Shown: piece by piece, positions 47,011-59,757 of the stretch
Numbering within the stretch: position 1 is the first letter of the stretch
How the letters are laid out: every line of letters starts with the position of its first letter
NCBI GenBank assembly: GCA_013400115.1
Contig: VXBP01005586.1
Location: 753,537-817,536, forward strand
Length of the DNA: 64,000 bases
Source: Rhinopomastus cyanomelas
Lineage: Eukaryota; Chordata; Aves; Bucerotiformes; Rhinopomastidae
Direction of reading: 5' to 3'
Made by a program: the position numbers and the translations under genes
Notes under the pieces: model-generated
The model's database searches: none
The model's input: the letters and a program-made list of their open reading frames with translations, nothing else
What the model was told of the DNA's origin: nothing

Positions 47011-49792
47011 CTACAGCAATCTTGTGCAGGGAAAAGGAATACATTTGTGGAGAAACCCTGGAGATCAATGGATCATCCTTTCTCTTGTAATAAGAAGTGT
47101 GAATTTCAAGTTTTCAGAGATGCTATTTAGAGACAACCTCCACACCTTCCTCTGAGGCTTATCCCAATAATCTAAGTTCTTGAATACATGAAACTTCTCT
47201 AGACACCCCATATTAGTGATTTTTTTTTTTTCAGAAGGCTCCAGTTTCCCTGAACTTGTTGAGACTTAGTTCTATGTGCGTGTCATAATTGTTATGGAGA
47301 TAGTCCCTGAACCAAACTGGAGACCAGGTAGAGCAGAAAAAAGCTCTGGCAGTTTCTAAGTCCTGACATGTTGTGCACGGTAGTCTAATATAAATTGCAA
47401 TATGAGAATGGAAACTCACCTTAGTTTCCATGTAGTGTCATCATGGAAAGTTCTATTGTACTGACAGTAAAAAAGTCACCTGAAGGAGCCAGGACTGGGT
47501 CCTTGTTCAGCTGAACCTTGTAATGCTCATGCATCATTAACTGTAACTGTATTACATAGCTGTCTTTTTTTTTGCCTTGCTCCTCCTCATAAGTTTCTGT
47601 ATAAGGAATTCTACCTCTGTGGTAAGTTGAAATAAGATGCTGTCTGCTTGTGTCCTTTTTGCCTTTTTGATGGGAAAGCAGGAGGGAATTGTAAAGTGCT
47701 CTGGGAGCTACATGAAGGCCTTGCTTTGACATCTCTAAATATGTGAGTAATGGGGTGCTTAGGACTGATTTTACGTGTGATGGATGCTCAACAATAAGGA
47801 ATCACAAATTGTGGGCAGCAGAGCTTGGAGAGGAGAGCTGCTCAGCAAGATTAATGGGAAGGGAGACCTTTAGTGTAATGAAAGACACAGTTCAGGCTTG
47901 AAAACAGACAACGACACACTCATCAATTCTTGAGGAGTGGGGCAGTCAGGTTTCCTATGCAGACAGTAATGTTATGTGTTTGTAGAGCCCCTTCTTAGGC
48001 AGGAAACAGAGAACAGCTGTGGGGAAAATGCACTGTAATTCTCACTTCACTCACAAGTGAGTATACTGGTACCCCAAGGGATCAGATTGTCTAAGAGCTA
48101 TCTGTCAGGCTGGTGTCAAGGGATGTTGGGACAAAAACCTAAAAAAGTCTTTTTGTTCTAGAAAGTGCAAGCCAATAAATACATGTACCCTTTCAAGTAG
48201 ATAATAACAATTTAAAAGTGTGCTTTATTATTACAAGAAGTGTGTTTTAAAGACAAGTATTTCAGTATTTTTCTTTGAAATAATAAAAGTAACCCCAACA
48301 GGTGAAAGCGTAGCTCGTCTTTCTGCTGTAAGTTGCAAGCTGTTATTAACTCTGAAGATCATGAACAAGAGGGTGTGAGGAAGGAGCAGAATTAGCTCAG
48401 GAAAGAATTAGCAACATGTTAGTGGAGCTGGCTACAGGATCATCGTTCTGACTGCTACTGTTATTCTCTGTCTCTGACAATGATAATAGTGTGTGGAAAT
48501 GAGGCCAGCCAACATGTAAAATACATCTAAATATAGAGGACAAACCAGCAAATAATAACTGGACCAGTAATCAGATGCAGAAGGCCTTATCTGTAAGTAC
48601 CATAGCTTGAAAGATTGCAGTGCTGGTAGATAAACATTAAGAGGACTGTGAAGCTGAAAATAAATAGAGCAATATCCTCTAAACAGTAAAGAGCTGGAGC
48701 ATAAGACCCTGGAAAGACATTCAGGACTTATTGCTTGAGAAGGATCCCTAAAGCTGTCAAGCAGATGTGCAGCTGGTAAGTAGATGACTTGCTGGGATGT
48801 TGACTGAAATAGTAGAAGAAATAAATCAAATGGGATTGCATTAGTGTAACTGAAGGCAATATATTACTTTGCTTTGAGGTATAGTGTCCTGTGGAGAAAG
48901 CAACGACTGTCATCCCATAAGAATGGTCAAACTGAGTGGAGACAAGTCCCAGGTTTAGACTGTAACGTGGGCAGGTGTTTCTCTTCTGTGTAGTCATAGT
49001 TTCCAGTCTTTCTTTAAGGCCTTGGACTGGAGTTTAATGTGAGGCCTAAGTGTACTTAAGCAAATAGCATCTTCCCGTTGCACATCTGCTCCATTCTTCT
49101 GCTCTCAGGTACGGCCAGGCTGGCCAAGAACCGCCTTTCCTGCTTTTTGCTATCAGACCATCTGCTGTTAAGTGTACAGGGAGACTCAGCACACCTCCTA
49201 ATTTGTGTCAAAAGACAAGCAACATAATTCCTTCTCAGACTGGCATTTTTTGTCAGCCCTTAGTCTAGAGGGCAAGCAAAAGAGGATGTGCTAAGTGTGC
49301 TAAGTTTAGTGACCAAGCCACTATTTTCTGTGCTGTCCTTATACAGGCCAAGTGAGTATGTGAGATGCTAGAGCCCTTGTTCTTGAATTCCTACTGGTTT
49401 ATGAAAGAGGCTTTTGGCTATAAAGAGTTGCGCTGCAGCATGGTTGTTAACCATTGAACACCTCCTGCTATAGCCAGCTTTTTGTCCTTTGGCTTCCTAT
49501 GTCTGGGTCTTGAGTTGAATGAAAACAAGGGAAGTGTCAAGTGAATAAGGGAAATTACGAAGTAAAAGTAGAGAGAGCGCAAGCACAGGGAGAGAAATGT
49601 CAGGTCTCCGGAGCTGGCTAACAGGGAGGAAGCAGATGTCACTCTTTTCAGAATATACCTAAGAAAATGAAAAGCTTTGACAATCATCTCTTAAAAATTT
49701 TCCGAAGATCATGTTTTTCCCTTTACATAGAATAAAATTACTTGATTTGTCCAGCAGAAGCAGACTGAGTGGGTCTCCTAACTGAGGATAAG

Positions 49793-49840
49793 CACCCTTC
49801 CCCCTTTGCACCCTTCCCCCTTTGCACCCTTCCCCCTTTG
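49793..49840 (+). repeat. 16-bp minisatellite, three exact units
   Basis: CACCCTTCCCCCTTTG at 49,793-49,808, 49,809-49,824 and 49,825-49,840, followed by a partial 'cccc' unit. Confidence 0.95.
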
Positions 49841-51943
49841 CCCCCTGCTTTTGCTCCTGTGTTTGCCCCTTTATGATAGGGCACTTGTACTTGGTATCCC
49901 AGCCTTGAAATTGAAAAGGTTGACAAATTTACCCTTTCTGCCACACTATTGCCAGTACACTTTAGTCACTTAAAAGGTTGAAAATAAGTTATTTTTAAAA
50001 ATAGGGTAAAAGAATTGGAAGGGGGGAATGAGAAATACATTCCGAAAAGAAAAAGCCAACTAACTTGACTTGTCCATTTGAGTGGAAAACACCATTTTTT
50101 TACTCAAAAAGCAACAGAAAATGCCTTCTTCCTGCCTCTGAAATTGGTTCCAAAGTAGCGGTGATAGTCAAACCCATCTGCAAAGATAAAGAGCAAAAGT
50201 ATGCTCTTGTCTCTTATCATGTGTTTTATCATCACTCTCTTGCTTTCTTCAGAAGCACTTGGGAATGGCAGAGTGAAGTCTAGATTAAAATGGTCAAGGA
50301 AAGCAAAAAATACTATGAAGGTGAGACTAGGTTTTATTAAAGTCACAACAGAATTATCAGAAACAGGAGCAAACTGCTTAAAACCTAATGAAAACTCCTG
50401 TCCAAAGTAGTTTACAACTAACGTGGAAGTGCCTTTTCATCTTCTGTGTTAGTTTGAGACAGAATAATTCAGAACTACATTTTTTCCTAGTCTTTAAAGT
50501 GGTCCATCAATTGTTCCTTTGGGGTAACATCCTGGCAAACATCTGTTTTATTCATAGCTTTGGTTTCATGGCAAGACCAAGACTTCTCTCATGGGCACAC
50601 TACAAGCTATCTTAGATAATATAAACTTGTATTCTGCCTCAGGATTTTTATGCTGATGCTCTGTGAAGAAAAGCTTTATATCGTGTTTTTTGAGTTGCTC
50701 CAGGCATACCCCTAGCCTAGCAACAAAAGCCTTGCTTTCAGGGTCGCATTAGGAGCAAGGGTGTCTGTCTAGAGCCTCATCATGGACCTCCTAAATCTGG
50801 TTACTGTTTTATTAAATCCTGTCCAGATCCTCATAGACACTTCTGTTACACTGGAACAATCATTGTGTCTCTTGAGAACAGATTCCTGCAGGGTCTGCAG
50901 GCAGTTGTGTTTTCTCTGGGTAAAATACAAGGATCTCTTGTCTCTCTGTATCATCTGTTATTGGTACAGATTGCTGCAGGCACACAGGGTGTCTCAGCAG
51001 TTCCTTTCAGCACATACCCAAGGACATGGAGGGAGCTTGACTCTTGGAGCTACAGTTTCATGAAGGCTCAGTTTTGAAATCACCTTCAAGTCACAGGTAA
51101 AAGGACATCTGAATCAGAGCCAACACTGGAGCTGTAGCTGCAGAGGGACAAGTTTACCTGCCTTAAACACAGAGTGTAGTTGTGTTGCATTTTGCAGGCA
51201 AACCCATTTGTCAGTTTTTACCAGAAGCTTCTCTGTCGAAGCCTTTTTTACATTTTTACATTTCTGAGCAAGTGTTATGATTCTGTAATTCTGTACTAGA
51301 GCAAACAGGAATCCCTCCCCAAAATAACCTCTTCCTTCAATGAGGCTGATTATGGTGAAAGCTGTACAGTGCTGTGACTGACGATGTCATGACTTAGTCC
51401 TATGCAGATCTTCCATGTTATGACTTTCTGCAGAGGTTCCTTCCCAGTTCCTACTTTTTATACTGCGTTTCTCAGCAAGTAGCTCTTCTCTCAAAGCAGT
51501 CCATAAAAGCAGCACACTGCAGTTCCTCTGAGTAGCACTAAATCTGTGGCAAACCTATAGGAGGTTCCACAGCGAGGTGATAAACTATTATCAGCTTTCT
51601 TCTAGCTAAATGGAAAATAAGGCAGGGAGCTTTACCCTTTAGAGTGGATAGAGATAAAGGAAGTTTCAGTACTTCACAATCAGCCATGATCATGACAAAA
51701 TGAGGAGTTATTTGTTCATTAAACTGATTTCTCCATAGTGTGTGACTCCATCTTTCACCAGTATTCATACTTATTCCTGAATTATCCAATAACAGAAGAT
51801 ACATACACATCTAAGATTTCGCCCGTTAACCATTTTCCTTGAAATATAGTTTTAAGAATTGTTTATAATTGGAACAGTTGAGGAGATAAAAACAAGTAAG
51901 ACTGACACCCAAGGAAATTGCTATCTGCTAAACCTCAGCGTGA

Positions 51944-52692
51944 TCATAGAATCATAGAATCATCGGGTATTGGAAGGGAACTGGAAAGATCATCTAGTCC
52001 AATCCCTCGACACAGCAGGACCACCTAGACCAAGTTGCACAGGAACACATCCAGGTGGGTCTTAAATGTATCCAGTGAAGGAGACTCCACAACCTCCCTG
52101 GGCAGCCTGTTCCAGTGCTCTGTCACCCTCACTGGGAAGATGTTCCTTCTCAGATTTATGTGGACCTCCTATGTTCCAGCTTACAACCGTTTCCCCTTGT
52201 CCTATCACTACATGACACTGAGAAGAGCCTGGCTCCATCCTCCTGACACCCAACCTTCACATATTTGTAGACATTAATGAGGTCACCCCTCAGTCTCCTC
52301 CAAGCTCAAGAGACCCAGCTCTTTCAGCCTCTCCTCCACTTCTTTCATCATCCTTGTTGCTCTACACTGGACTCCCTCCAGCAGCTCCACATCCCTCTTG
52401 AGCTGAGGAGCCCAGAACTGGACACAATACTCCAGATGTGGTCTCAGCAATGCAGAATAGAGGGGGAGAAGAACCTCTCTCGATCTGCTAACCACCCCCG
52501 TTCTGGTCCACCCCAGGATGCTGTTGGCCCTTTTGGCCACAAGAGTACACTGCTGGCTCATAGTCATCCTGCTGTCCACCAGGACCCCCAGGTCCCTTTC
52601 TCCTGCACTGCTCTCGAACAGGTCAGTCCCCAACCTATACTGGTACTTGGGGTTGTTCTTCTGATGGAAAGTGCAGTTTTGCAGTAGTTCCA
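51944..52692 (-). mobile_element. CR1 LINE, 3' 750 bp
   Basis: Antisense tail 'atcatagaatcatagaatca', then 3' UTR and ORF2 C-terminus. The minus-strand frame 52,283-52,693 gives KYQYRLGTDLFESSAGERDL, SREVLLPLYSALLRPHLEY and CVQFWAPQLKRDVELL. A small deletion after VEERLKELGLLSLEE breaks the frame. Truncated at the 5' end near 52,692. Same orientation and subfamily as the copy starting 215 bp downstream. Confidence 0.95.
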
Positions 52693-52893
52693 TAGTCGTT
52701 AATAATTCAATTTTTCAGTAAAATAACTGCTTCACTGAACCTTGCAGTCTTGCTGAAGTGGTGGGGTAGAAGCAAGTTTGGCTTTCTCTTTTGGGGTTAC
52801 GCTGGATAGGTTGTGCTGTAGTCTGTATCATTGGGGAACATCTCTGGTGGTGCAGGGAAGTTAAGAAACTGATCTTCTGTCTTCTTTAATCTT
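52693..52893. other. Short unique spacer between two CR1 copies
   Basis: 200 bp of unique intron sequence; no feature. Confidence 0.6.
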
Positions 52894-53548
52894 ACAAGAT
52901 TCACATAGAATCATAGAATCATAGAATCATTACGGATCGGAAGGGACCTCGAAAGATCATCTAGTCCAATCCGCCTGCAACAGCAGGATCACCTAAACCA
53001 AGTCACACAGGAACCCGTCCAGTCGGGTCTTGAACATCTCCAGAGAAGGAGACTCCACAACCCCCCTGGGCAGCCTGTTCCAGTGCTCCGTCACCCTCAC
53101 TGTGAAGAAGTTCCTTCTCAGGTTGATGTGGAACCTCCTATGTTCCAGCTTACAACCATTGCCCCTTGTCCTATCACTACATGACACCGAGAACAGCCCA
53201 GTGCCATCCTCCTGACATCCACCCCTCAAATATTTGTAGACATTAATGAGGTCGCCCCTCAGTCTCCTCTTATCCAAGCTAAAGAGACCCAGCTCCCTCA
53301 ACCTCTCCTCATAAGTGAGGTGTTCCACCTCTCTTATCATCTTTGTTGCCCTACGCTGAACTCTCTCCAGCAGCTCCACATCCCTCTTGTACTGAGGAGC
53401 CCAGAACTGGACACAATACTCCAGGTGTGGTCTCACCAGGGCAGAGTAGAGGGGCAGAAGAACCTCTCTTGATCTGCTAACCACCCCTCTTCTAATCCAC
53501 CCCAGGATGCTGTTGGCCTTCTTGGCCACAAGAGCACAAGATTCACAT
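52894..53548 (-). mobile_element. CR1 LINE with exact 13-bp target-site duplication
   Basis: The 13-mer ACAAGATTCACAT occurs at 52,894-52,906 and 53,536-53,548, directly bracketing the CR1 (52,907-53,535). The antisense tail has about three octamer units. The minus-strand frame is open through the ORF2 C-terminus without a frameshift (SREVLLPLYSALVRPHLEY, HLTYEERLRELGLFSLDKRR, PSLEMFKTRLDGFLCDLV, stop at 52,993). Intact flanks and frame suggest a recent insertion by target-primed reverse transcription. Three bases (ATG at the tail junction, read on the minus strand) could belong to either the tail or the duplication. Confidence 0.95.
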
Positions 53549-53919
53549 GGTTCACTGTATTCTTTTTCTCCCTCTTTTTGGAGCCTGATGACTGTTAGTG
53601 CTGAAAAACTCACGCTACCACTCCAGTTCAAAAAACCAGCAGTGAGTTGCAGACTGGTACACCTTACATGTGACAGGTGTGGTGGATGGCATTCCTAGTG
53701 GTGATGCTGTAGTCTCACACTCAAGTGAGCTTCCCCAGGTCACTATAGCTCTTGTGCCCCAAGTGGAAGTGATATATGTAAGAAAATGTCAGCTGAGCAG
53801 TATCTGAAGTTCATGTCTTTCCTGTCTCCCTCTCTACAGTTTGTGTTAGGAGCTGCAGGTCAGTTCTTGGGACACCAATCGCTTCCATGTATTTTGTCTT
53901 TGCAATTTCCAAACAGCTT
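53549..53919. other. Intron 1, unique sequence
   Basis: Nothing recognisable. Confidence 0.5.
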
Positions 53920-53962
53920 CAGGAGTCTCTTCCAACCTCAACCATTCTGTGATTCTATGATC
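53920..53962 (+). mobile_element. CR1 3' end, minimal
   Basis: 'ctcttccaacctcaaccatt' and 'ctgtgattctatgat', a subfamily with 'caaccattctgtg' before the tail. Confidence 0.75.
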
Positions 53963-54661
53963 GCAGACATCATCGAGTAGGATTTGGCCAGGACATTTTA
54001 GGGCAGCTTGAGTTGTGCTATGTTACCCCATTTTTCTGCCTTTTTGCGAATGCCAGCAGTCTGAGCGTCTCCCCTTGGAGCTCAGATTTATGGCACTCGG
54101 CATACGTGACTGCCCACTGTGCACATCAGCAGAATAAGGCGGTGTGTCTCATTAGGAGAGTGACAGATTTTTGAAGAGATCACCGAATCCTGAGTCATGC
54201 ACAAGTTCTCTACTGCTTTAGGGCACAGCTCGAGTATCTATTTTTTACAAAGCACTAGTACTTGGCTCACTCACAGAGACAGCAGGTCAGCCCATTGACA
54301 CCTGCCTGCTCTGTTAACGGAGCGGCAAACCTACTGCTGTTTAATATTGGTATGATAATGCAGCACGGCTGAGAATGGAGTTATAAAATGCAGGTCACTC
54401 AGTAGATGCAGCAGTCTGTGAGGGCGCACAAGGTGACAAAGGAACAGTTCAGATTAGCAAGTGGAGGCATTACAGCTGTTTGTGCTCTAATTATATCTCT
54501 CCAGATGTTCCTGTGATGTGCAGTAGAAGCCAAGCCAAACAGTCTCTACAAATGACTGTATTTCAGTGTTCAGATTTCCAAACACTCTTCTGTGGTCTGA
54601 GGAGAGAAGAGAGTATAAGGACCTAAGCCATTTAATCTTCTGTGCTGTCAAATAAACTCTG
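53963..54661. other. Intron 1, unique sequence
   Basis: Nothing recognisable. Confidence 0.5.
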
Positions 54662-54872
54662 TCATCCACATCAATATGAGAAGAAACACCTTCACGGTGA
54701 GGGTGACAGAGCACTAGAACAGGCTTCCCAGGGAGGTTGTGGAGTCATTTAAAACCCACTTGGACATGTTCCATTGTGACTTGATCTAGGGGATCCCGCT
54801 GTGACGGGGGGATTGGACTAGATGATCTTTCAAGTTCCCTTACAATCCCTAATGTTGTGTGATTCTGTGATC
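54662..54872 (+). mobile_element. CR1 LINE 3' fragment
   Basis: 'catcaatatgagaagaaaca', 'ccttcacggtgagggtgaca', 'gggaggttgtggagtc', 'gggggattggactagatgat', 'tccctaatgttgtgtgattc'. A small deletion follows 'ggagtc' (the usual 'tccttctctggagac' is missing). Confidence 0.92.
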
Positions 54873-55621
54873 CTGAAGTATAATTTCCTGGGTATACTTT
54901 TTTTTAGATTTCTTTTCACAGTAAGATCAGCAAAATCTCTTTTGAGAAGCCTGATTAAAAATGCAGTTCCTCCTAGGAAAGAAAAGAAAATAACATTTTC
55001 AGCATCAAAAGAAATCACAAAATTATCATGAAAAAATGAAATTACTTTTGAAGATTATGCATTGCAGGAAAGTAGGTAAAAGCGACCTCAGGGCTTTTTG
55101 CTGTTTGCAAAGCAGTTTGTGGTTTTTGAATAGACATCTGCTAAGAGTATAGATGACAAAGCCTCTTGGACACAAGAAATGTCCTGTTCTGGAATTTAGC
55201 TTCAAGGGATTGATTAAGATAGCTGATTTCTTTGTTGAAATTAATTGTTGTCTGTATATTTAATATCAAAAACTAAACCAAAGAAACCCCCAAACACCAA
55301 AAGTTCTGAACAAAACCCACACAAAACTGCTGTTTCTTTTAACCTACGTGCTGTTAGTGTTGCTGGGAATGCAAACAGATGGTTTGCAGCACTGAAGCAG
55401 ACTTTGGTAGCCCGGGATCACACCAGGGCACTGGCAAGTCAGGCTGTGGCAGTACAAACTCTGCTCTTTTGAGCTGGATTGTGTTCTTTGGTGGTGGTAT
55501 AAATAATCAGATAACCACCTGCTTTCCACTTGGACCTTCAATTAGAAAGCAGAGGGTATCTCCCAGAAGGGAGGCATTGCTTTTTCCTTTGGACCTTTAG
55601 ACATTGTACAGAGGGTATATG
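54873..55621. other. Intron 1, unique sequence
   Basis: A/T-rich; no feature beyond simple A-rich stretches. Confidence 0.5.
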
Positions 55622-55988
55622 TGAGAAGAAGAAAAAAGGAGACTGAGGGGTGACCTCATTAATGTTTATAAATCTGTGAAGGGTGGGTGTCAGGAGGATG
55701 GAGCCAGGTTCTGCTCAGTGTCATCTAATGATAGGACAAGTGGCAATGGGTGTGAGCTGGAACACAGGAGGTTCCACATTAATATGAGAAGGAGCCTCTT
55801 CACAGAGAGTGTGACAGGGCCCTGGAACATGCTGCTCAGGGTGGTTGTGGTGTCTCCTTCACTGGAGATGTTTAAAAACTGGCTGGATATGTTCCTGTGT
55901 GACTTGGTCTAGGTGGTCCTGCTGTGTCAGGGGGATTGGACTGGATGATCTTTCAAAATCCCTTCTAATCCCTAATGTTCTGTGATTC
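55622..55988 (+). mobile_element. CR1 LINE 3' fragment
   Basis: Plus-strand end of ORF2: GNGCELEHRRFHINMRRSLF, PSLEMFKNWLDMFLCDLV then stop, followed by the 3' UTR 'gggggattggactggatgat' and tail 'ctaatgttctgtgattcc'. Confidence 0.93.
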
Positions 55989-58900
55989 CAGTGGCTTCAG
56001 GTGTTACCTTCTGTGTTGCAAAAAGCCAAAGTATTTCCAGATGGTGTCCTTTTTATAAATGTTTCCAGTCCAGATCTTTAGAGGAAAAAATAAATCTAGC
56101 AAGGTATTCCCTATTTTGTTCTGATGGTCTGAATTGTTCGCAAAACCTTAGCACTGGATGCTTCTCCAACTCTAGTCTCATCCTCATCTGTGACCAGATT
56201 ATATTTCCTTGTCAAATGTCCTTTCAGAAACACAAATGTTTCACAGGAGTGGAACAAGTTTCTTAGCAGAGACTAATGATGCTTCCCCTAGGCCCGTGTT
56301 TTATCAATAACTTTTAAAAAGCCTTTTTTGCATTCCAAGGTGTTTCTGGCTTTTCAGCTTGGAGCTAAGCAGTGCATACCTGGAAGGCAATGGTGACTGT
56401 CTTTGCAGTGTCTTTCATCAATCATTTAAGATGAGTTGTGTAAAATCCAACTGACCCTTCTATAATAACTAGGGGCAAATAGCTCTGAATTGTCATTTTG
56501 ATAAATTTTGGGGTATTGGCAGTGTTATGGGCTAAGGAGCCAGGCATTCAAGCCTTTCATCAGTCAGTGTCATTATGAAATACCTTAAAAGAACAGGGGA
56601 ATGTGTCCTAGTGATCCAATAAATCTTATCTCTATGAATGAGTGGATTTTGCGTGGCTTCATAATCTACTGAACTCTAATAGCCTATATCCTTAGCTTCA
56701 ACAGTAGCTGTTAGAGCAAGGTGTTTGATGAGTCTGTGCATTGTTTTTCTGCAACCCCTTAGATATTTTATGTCAATGAATGACTTTCAGTGGTGAATGC
56801 CACAGCAGTTATTGACCTGTGTGGTACGTGCATGGTTTTAACAATTTATGGCGCGATCAAAACACATTTTTCACTGGATGGATGCCTCCTCAGTCTTTTC
56901 CCTACGTTTCTCTGTAGGATACAATGCCAAATTCAGGCAGAACACTTTACACTGCAGCATTGCAAGGAAAAAGTCAAAACTAGACGAAATAATTTTTGGT
57001 ATGTGTGCTACCAGATAAAATGCTTGTCTAAGTGTTCTGTACAATGCCTGCCCCATAGATGATAATTTGTCACAATCTGAATTTATCATTTTCATCACTG
57101 ACTCTGTCAGTTCTGGCACAAAGTACGAGTTGAGTTCATAGCTTCACGTGCATAGTGCAAACGACACACAAATAGCAGAGGTACTAGAAATTAAGATAAG
57201 CTTCAATGATAAGAGAGGTCCTGGAAGCGCGGTGGCCTTTTCCTACCACCTATAATGAGTTCTCACAGTGCCTTGAACCATCCCACCAAGTAAACTGCTG
57301 ATGGGGGCCGTTTTTCTGTCTCTACAAGACAAATACTTAGCTCTGGTAAGATCTGACTCTCACTTTGCCAAGTTGCTTGTATTTTCTTTTTGGGAAGATG
57401 GCAGGTGAGGAGAGGAAGAGCAGGAAGAAGAAGAGAGAAGATACTGGCTGTTAATGTGTGTTAGATTTGCATGCAAGCTCATTTCCCAGACAGAGGCTAT
57501 TTCTAGCCAAATGGGAATGGACAGCACTGCAAATGCCAAAACTTCAAGTCCATACATAGGAATTCCGTGTGAAAAGACATCATAGCTAAATGGTTTATAG
57601 GGTATCAGATTAGGAAATCTGAATTATGGTGGGTGTATATGACTTTTACTAACCATTCTCCAGAGCTCAGTCCTTGTAAGGTATTTTGTCCTGAAGTTGC
57701 AGTAGTTGGGCAGGGGCAGTGGCAAATGCAGGCATCCTTGGGAAGTGATTAGTGAGCAGATGTGATGGCACAGGAGTGACATGTTGTGCTGCCAGGTAGG
57801 AATGAGAGTTTCTATCTCATTTATTTTTTTTCTGTTCTGGGGAGATAGTAGAGCCAGGGATTATTAGTAACCTGCAGACTTATTGTGCCTGTATTTTATG
57901 GCTGTGTTATGTGTGCTTTTGCTGTGGATGGCAGAGGATTCCAGGTGCTGTCTTGTAGTTGAGGAAAGGTCTTGATTCTCCTGAGCAGCTCCACATAGCA
58001 GTGTTGCAACAGGACATGTATCTTCAATCAAAGCCAAGGTTCTGCTATGCTCTGAAAGCCTGGTCAAACGTACCTGGACAAAGCTTAGGGCAAAAAAGAG
58101 AATCTTCACCAGAAAGACAAACAAAAATACAGCAGCATAATTGAGGAGATTAAAACTGAGTTTAACACAGCTTCATCTTAAACCTGTGTTAATTATTACA
58201 AACTGTGTTTTTTGCACCAATTCACCTTGTTTCTAGCTGACATCTTAGATTTGTGTATCTGCTTTCAAAAATGAGATTCTCTAGTTCATTGGTGAATGAG
58301 AAGTTACACAGAGTAACTTAGTAGTAAAGAGCAAATTGACCTATTTTTTTAATAGGCTGCAAAAAGAGACCCGATTTGAGAAATATATGAACAGGAAGCA
58401 GCAGGGTTCTGACAGTGCTGATGAATGGCAGGTGGCCACAAGCCTGGCTGGTCTTTTCTGGTTGCTGCTGGAGATTCGCAGGCAGGTGGGTGAGAACGTT
58501 AAAGGCCTGACACATGGAGTGACAGATACCCTTAGTGCTTGTGTGCGCAATGCAATGGCACGTCTTAAAATAGAGCCAGCTGCATGCATAATTAAGGAGA
58601 ACTAATTGCAATGCACTTATGTAAATGATCTTGTGCTTCTTCTCCTCCCCCCTCCGCCCCCTCCAAATGGAAGAACTCCTAGTCAAAGATTCACCTGATT
58701 AGTGAGAAACACTAAAACATTGTGTTTGGAGCAAGAAAAAAATAGTTGTTGTCTGTAAGAGAATAAGAACAACACAACATGAGAGAAGTATGCGACTCTA
58801 AAGTATATCGAGGCAATGCTGGCAATCTGGCAGTTCCTTAGATGAACAAAACTTAATTTTAGAAACCTGCATGTGAATTTAGTGGTTCTATCATTCTCAC

Positions 58901-59579
58901 TGTCTTGTAACTCAGACAAATACCTCATATTTCTGCTAGCTGAAATTCCGCCTACATAAGCCTTTTTCATTCAGCATGTTAGAATCATTCTGGCAATATA
59001 TGACTGTGCATTTAACCTCATTTCTGTTTGTACTAATTATAAGTTATATTGTATTTTTACTTTCTTTGGGAGGAACACAAAAACTCTATTCCGTATGTCA
59101 CAGTTTTATATGTCCCCCGGATGGCTGTTCTGGAAGCATCTGGAGTATTGTTTTCAATAAAATATTCTTTCACTCCCCTTTGCTCATATCCCCCTTTCTT
59201 TATCAGTTGAATAAAACTCGGTATATAGCTCTAACAAATTATTGTGTTTCCAGATCAGTGAGGACTGCGTGCATCAGATTCAAAAGCAGTAGTCCGGAAG
59301 CTGGTGGATGTATTTCACTGCTTGGGATGTTTGCTCACTTTGGCCATTCACTCTTCTCAGTGGCTGATTGATCACATAATGTAGGATACAATTTTGAGAA
59401 GTTCTGATGCACTGCAAGTTCCTAAATCCTGGACTATTCCTTTTGTGGAACTGTAACACAAATGGTGGTAGGAGCAGCTCCTATCTCCAAGACCTCATTC
59501 TTGCTTTTATAGAACTATTTTTAGGAGCGACAAGGAATTGAATCACCTTAGCTCACACAGCCTTTGGACTCTGCTGACA
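55989..59579. other. Intron 1, unique sequence
   Basis: No gene or recognised repeat. A C/T-rich stretch lies near 58,638-58,665. Confidence 0.5.
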
Positions 59580-59757
59580 CAGCACTGGAACATGCTGACC
59601 AGGGAGGCTGTGGAGTCTCCTTCTCTGGAGACGTTTAAAACCCACCTGGGTTTGAAGTCCTGTGCAACTTGGTCTAGGTGATCCTGGTCTGGCAGGGGGA
59701 TTGGACTAGATCTTTTGAGGTCCCTTCCAATCCCTGATGTTCTGTGATTCTGTGAGA
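59580..59757 (+). mobile_element. CR1 LINE 3' fragment
   Basis: 'acagcactggaacatgctga', 'ggaggctgtggagtctcctt', 'ggagacgtttaaaacccacc', 'gggggattggactagatctt', 'ctgatgttctgtgattctgt'. Lacks four bases (gatg) in 'tagatgatctt'. Confidence 0.92.

Larger units (their letters stand above)
46373..51943. other. Intron 1, unique sequence
   Basis: The longest CR1-free stretch of the intron (5.6 kb). It holds a GAAT-type microsatellite (46,981-47,010), a T12 run near 47,220 and a 16-bp minisatellite (49,793-49,840). No gene. Confidence 0.5.
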
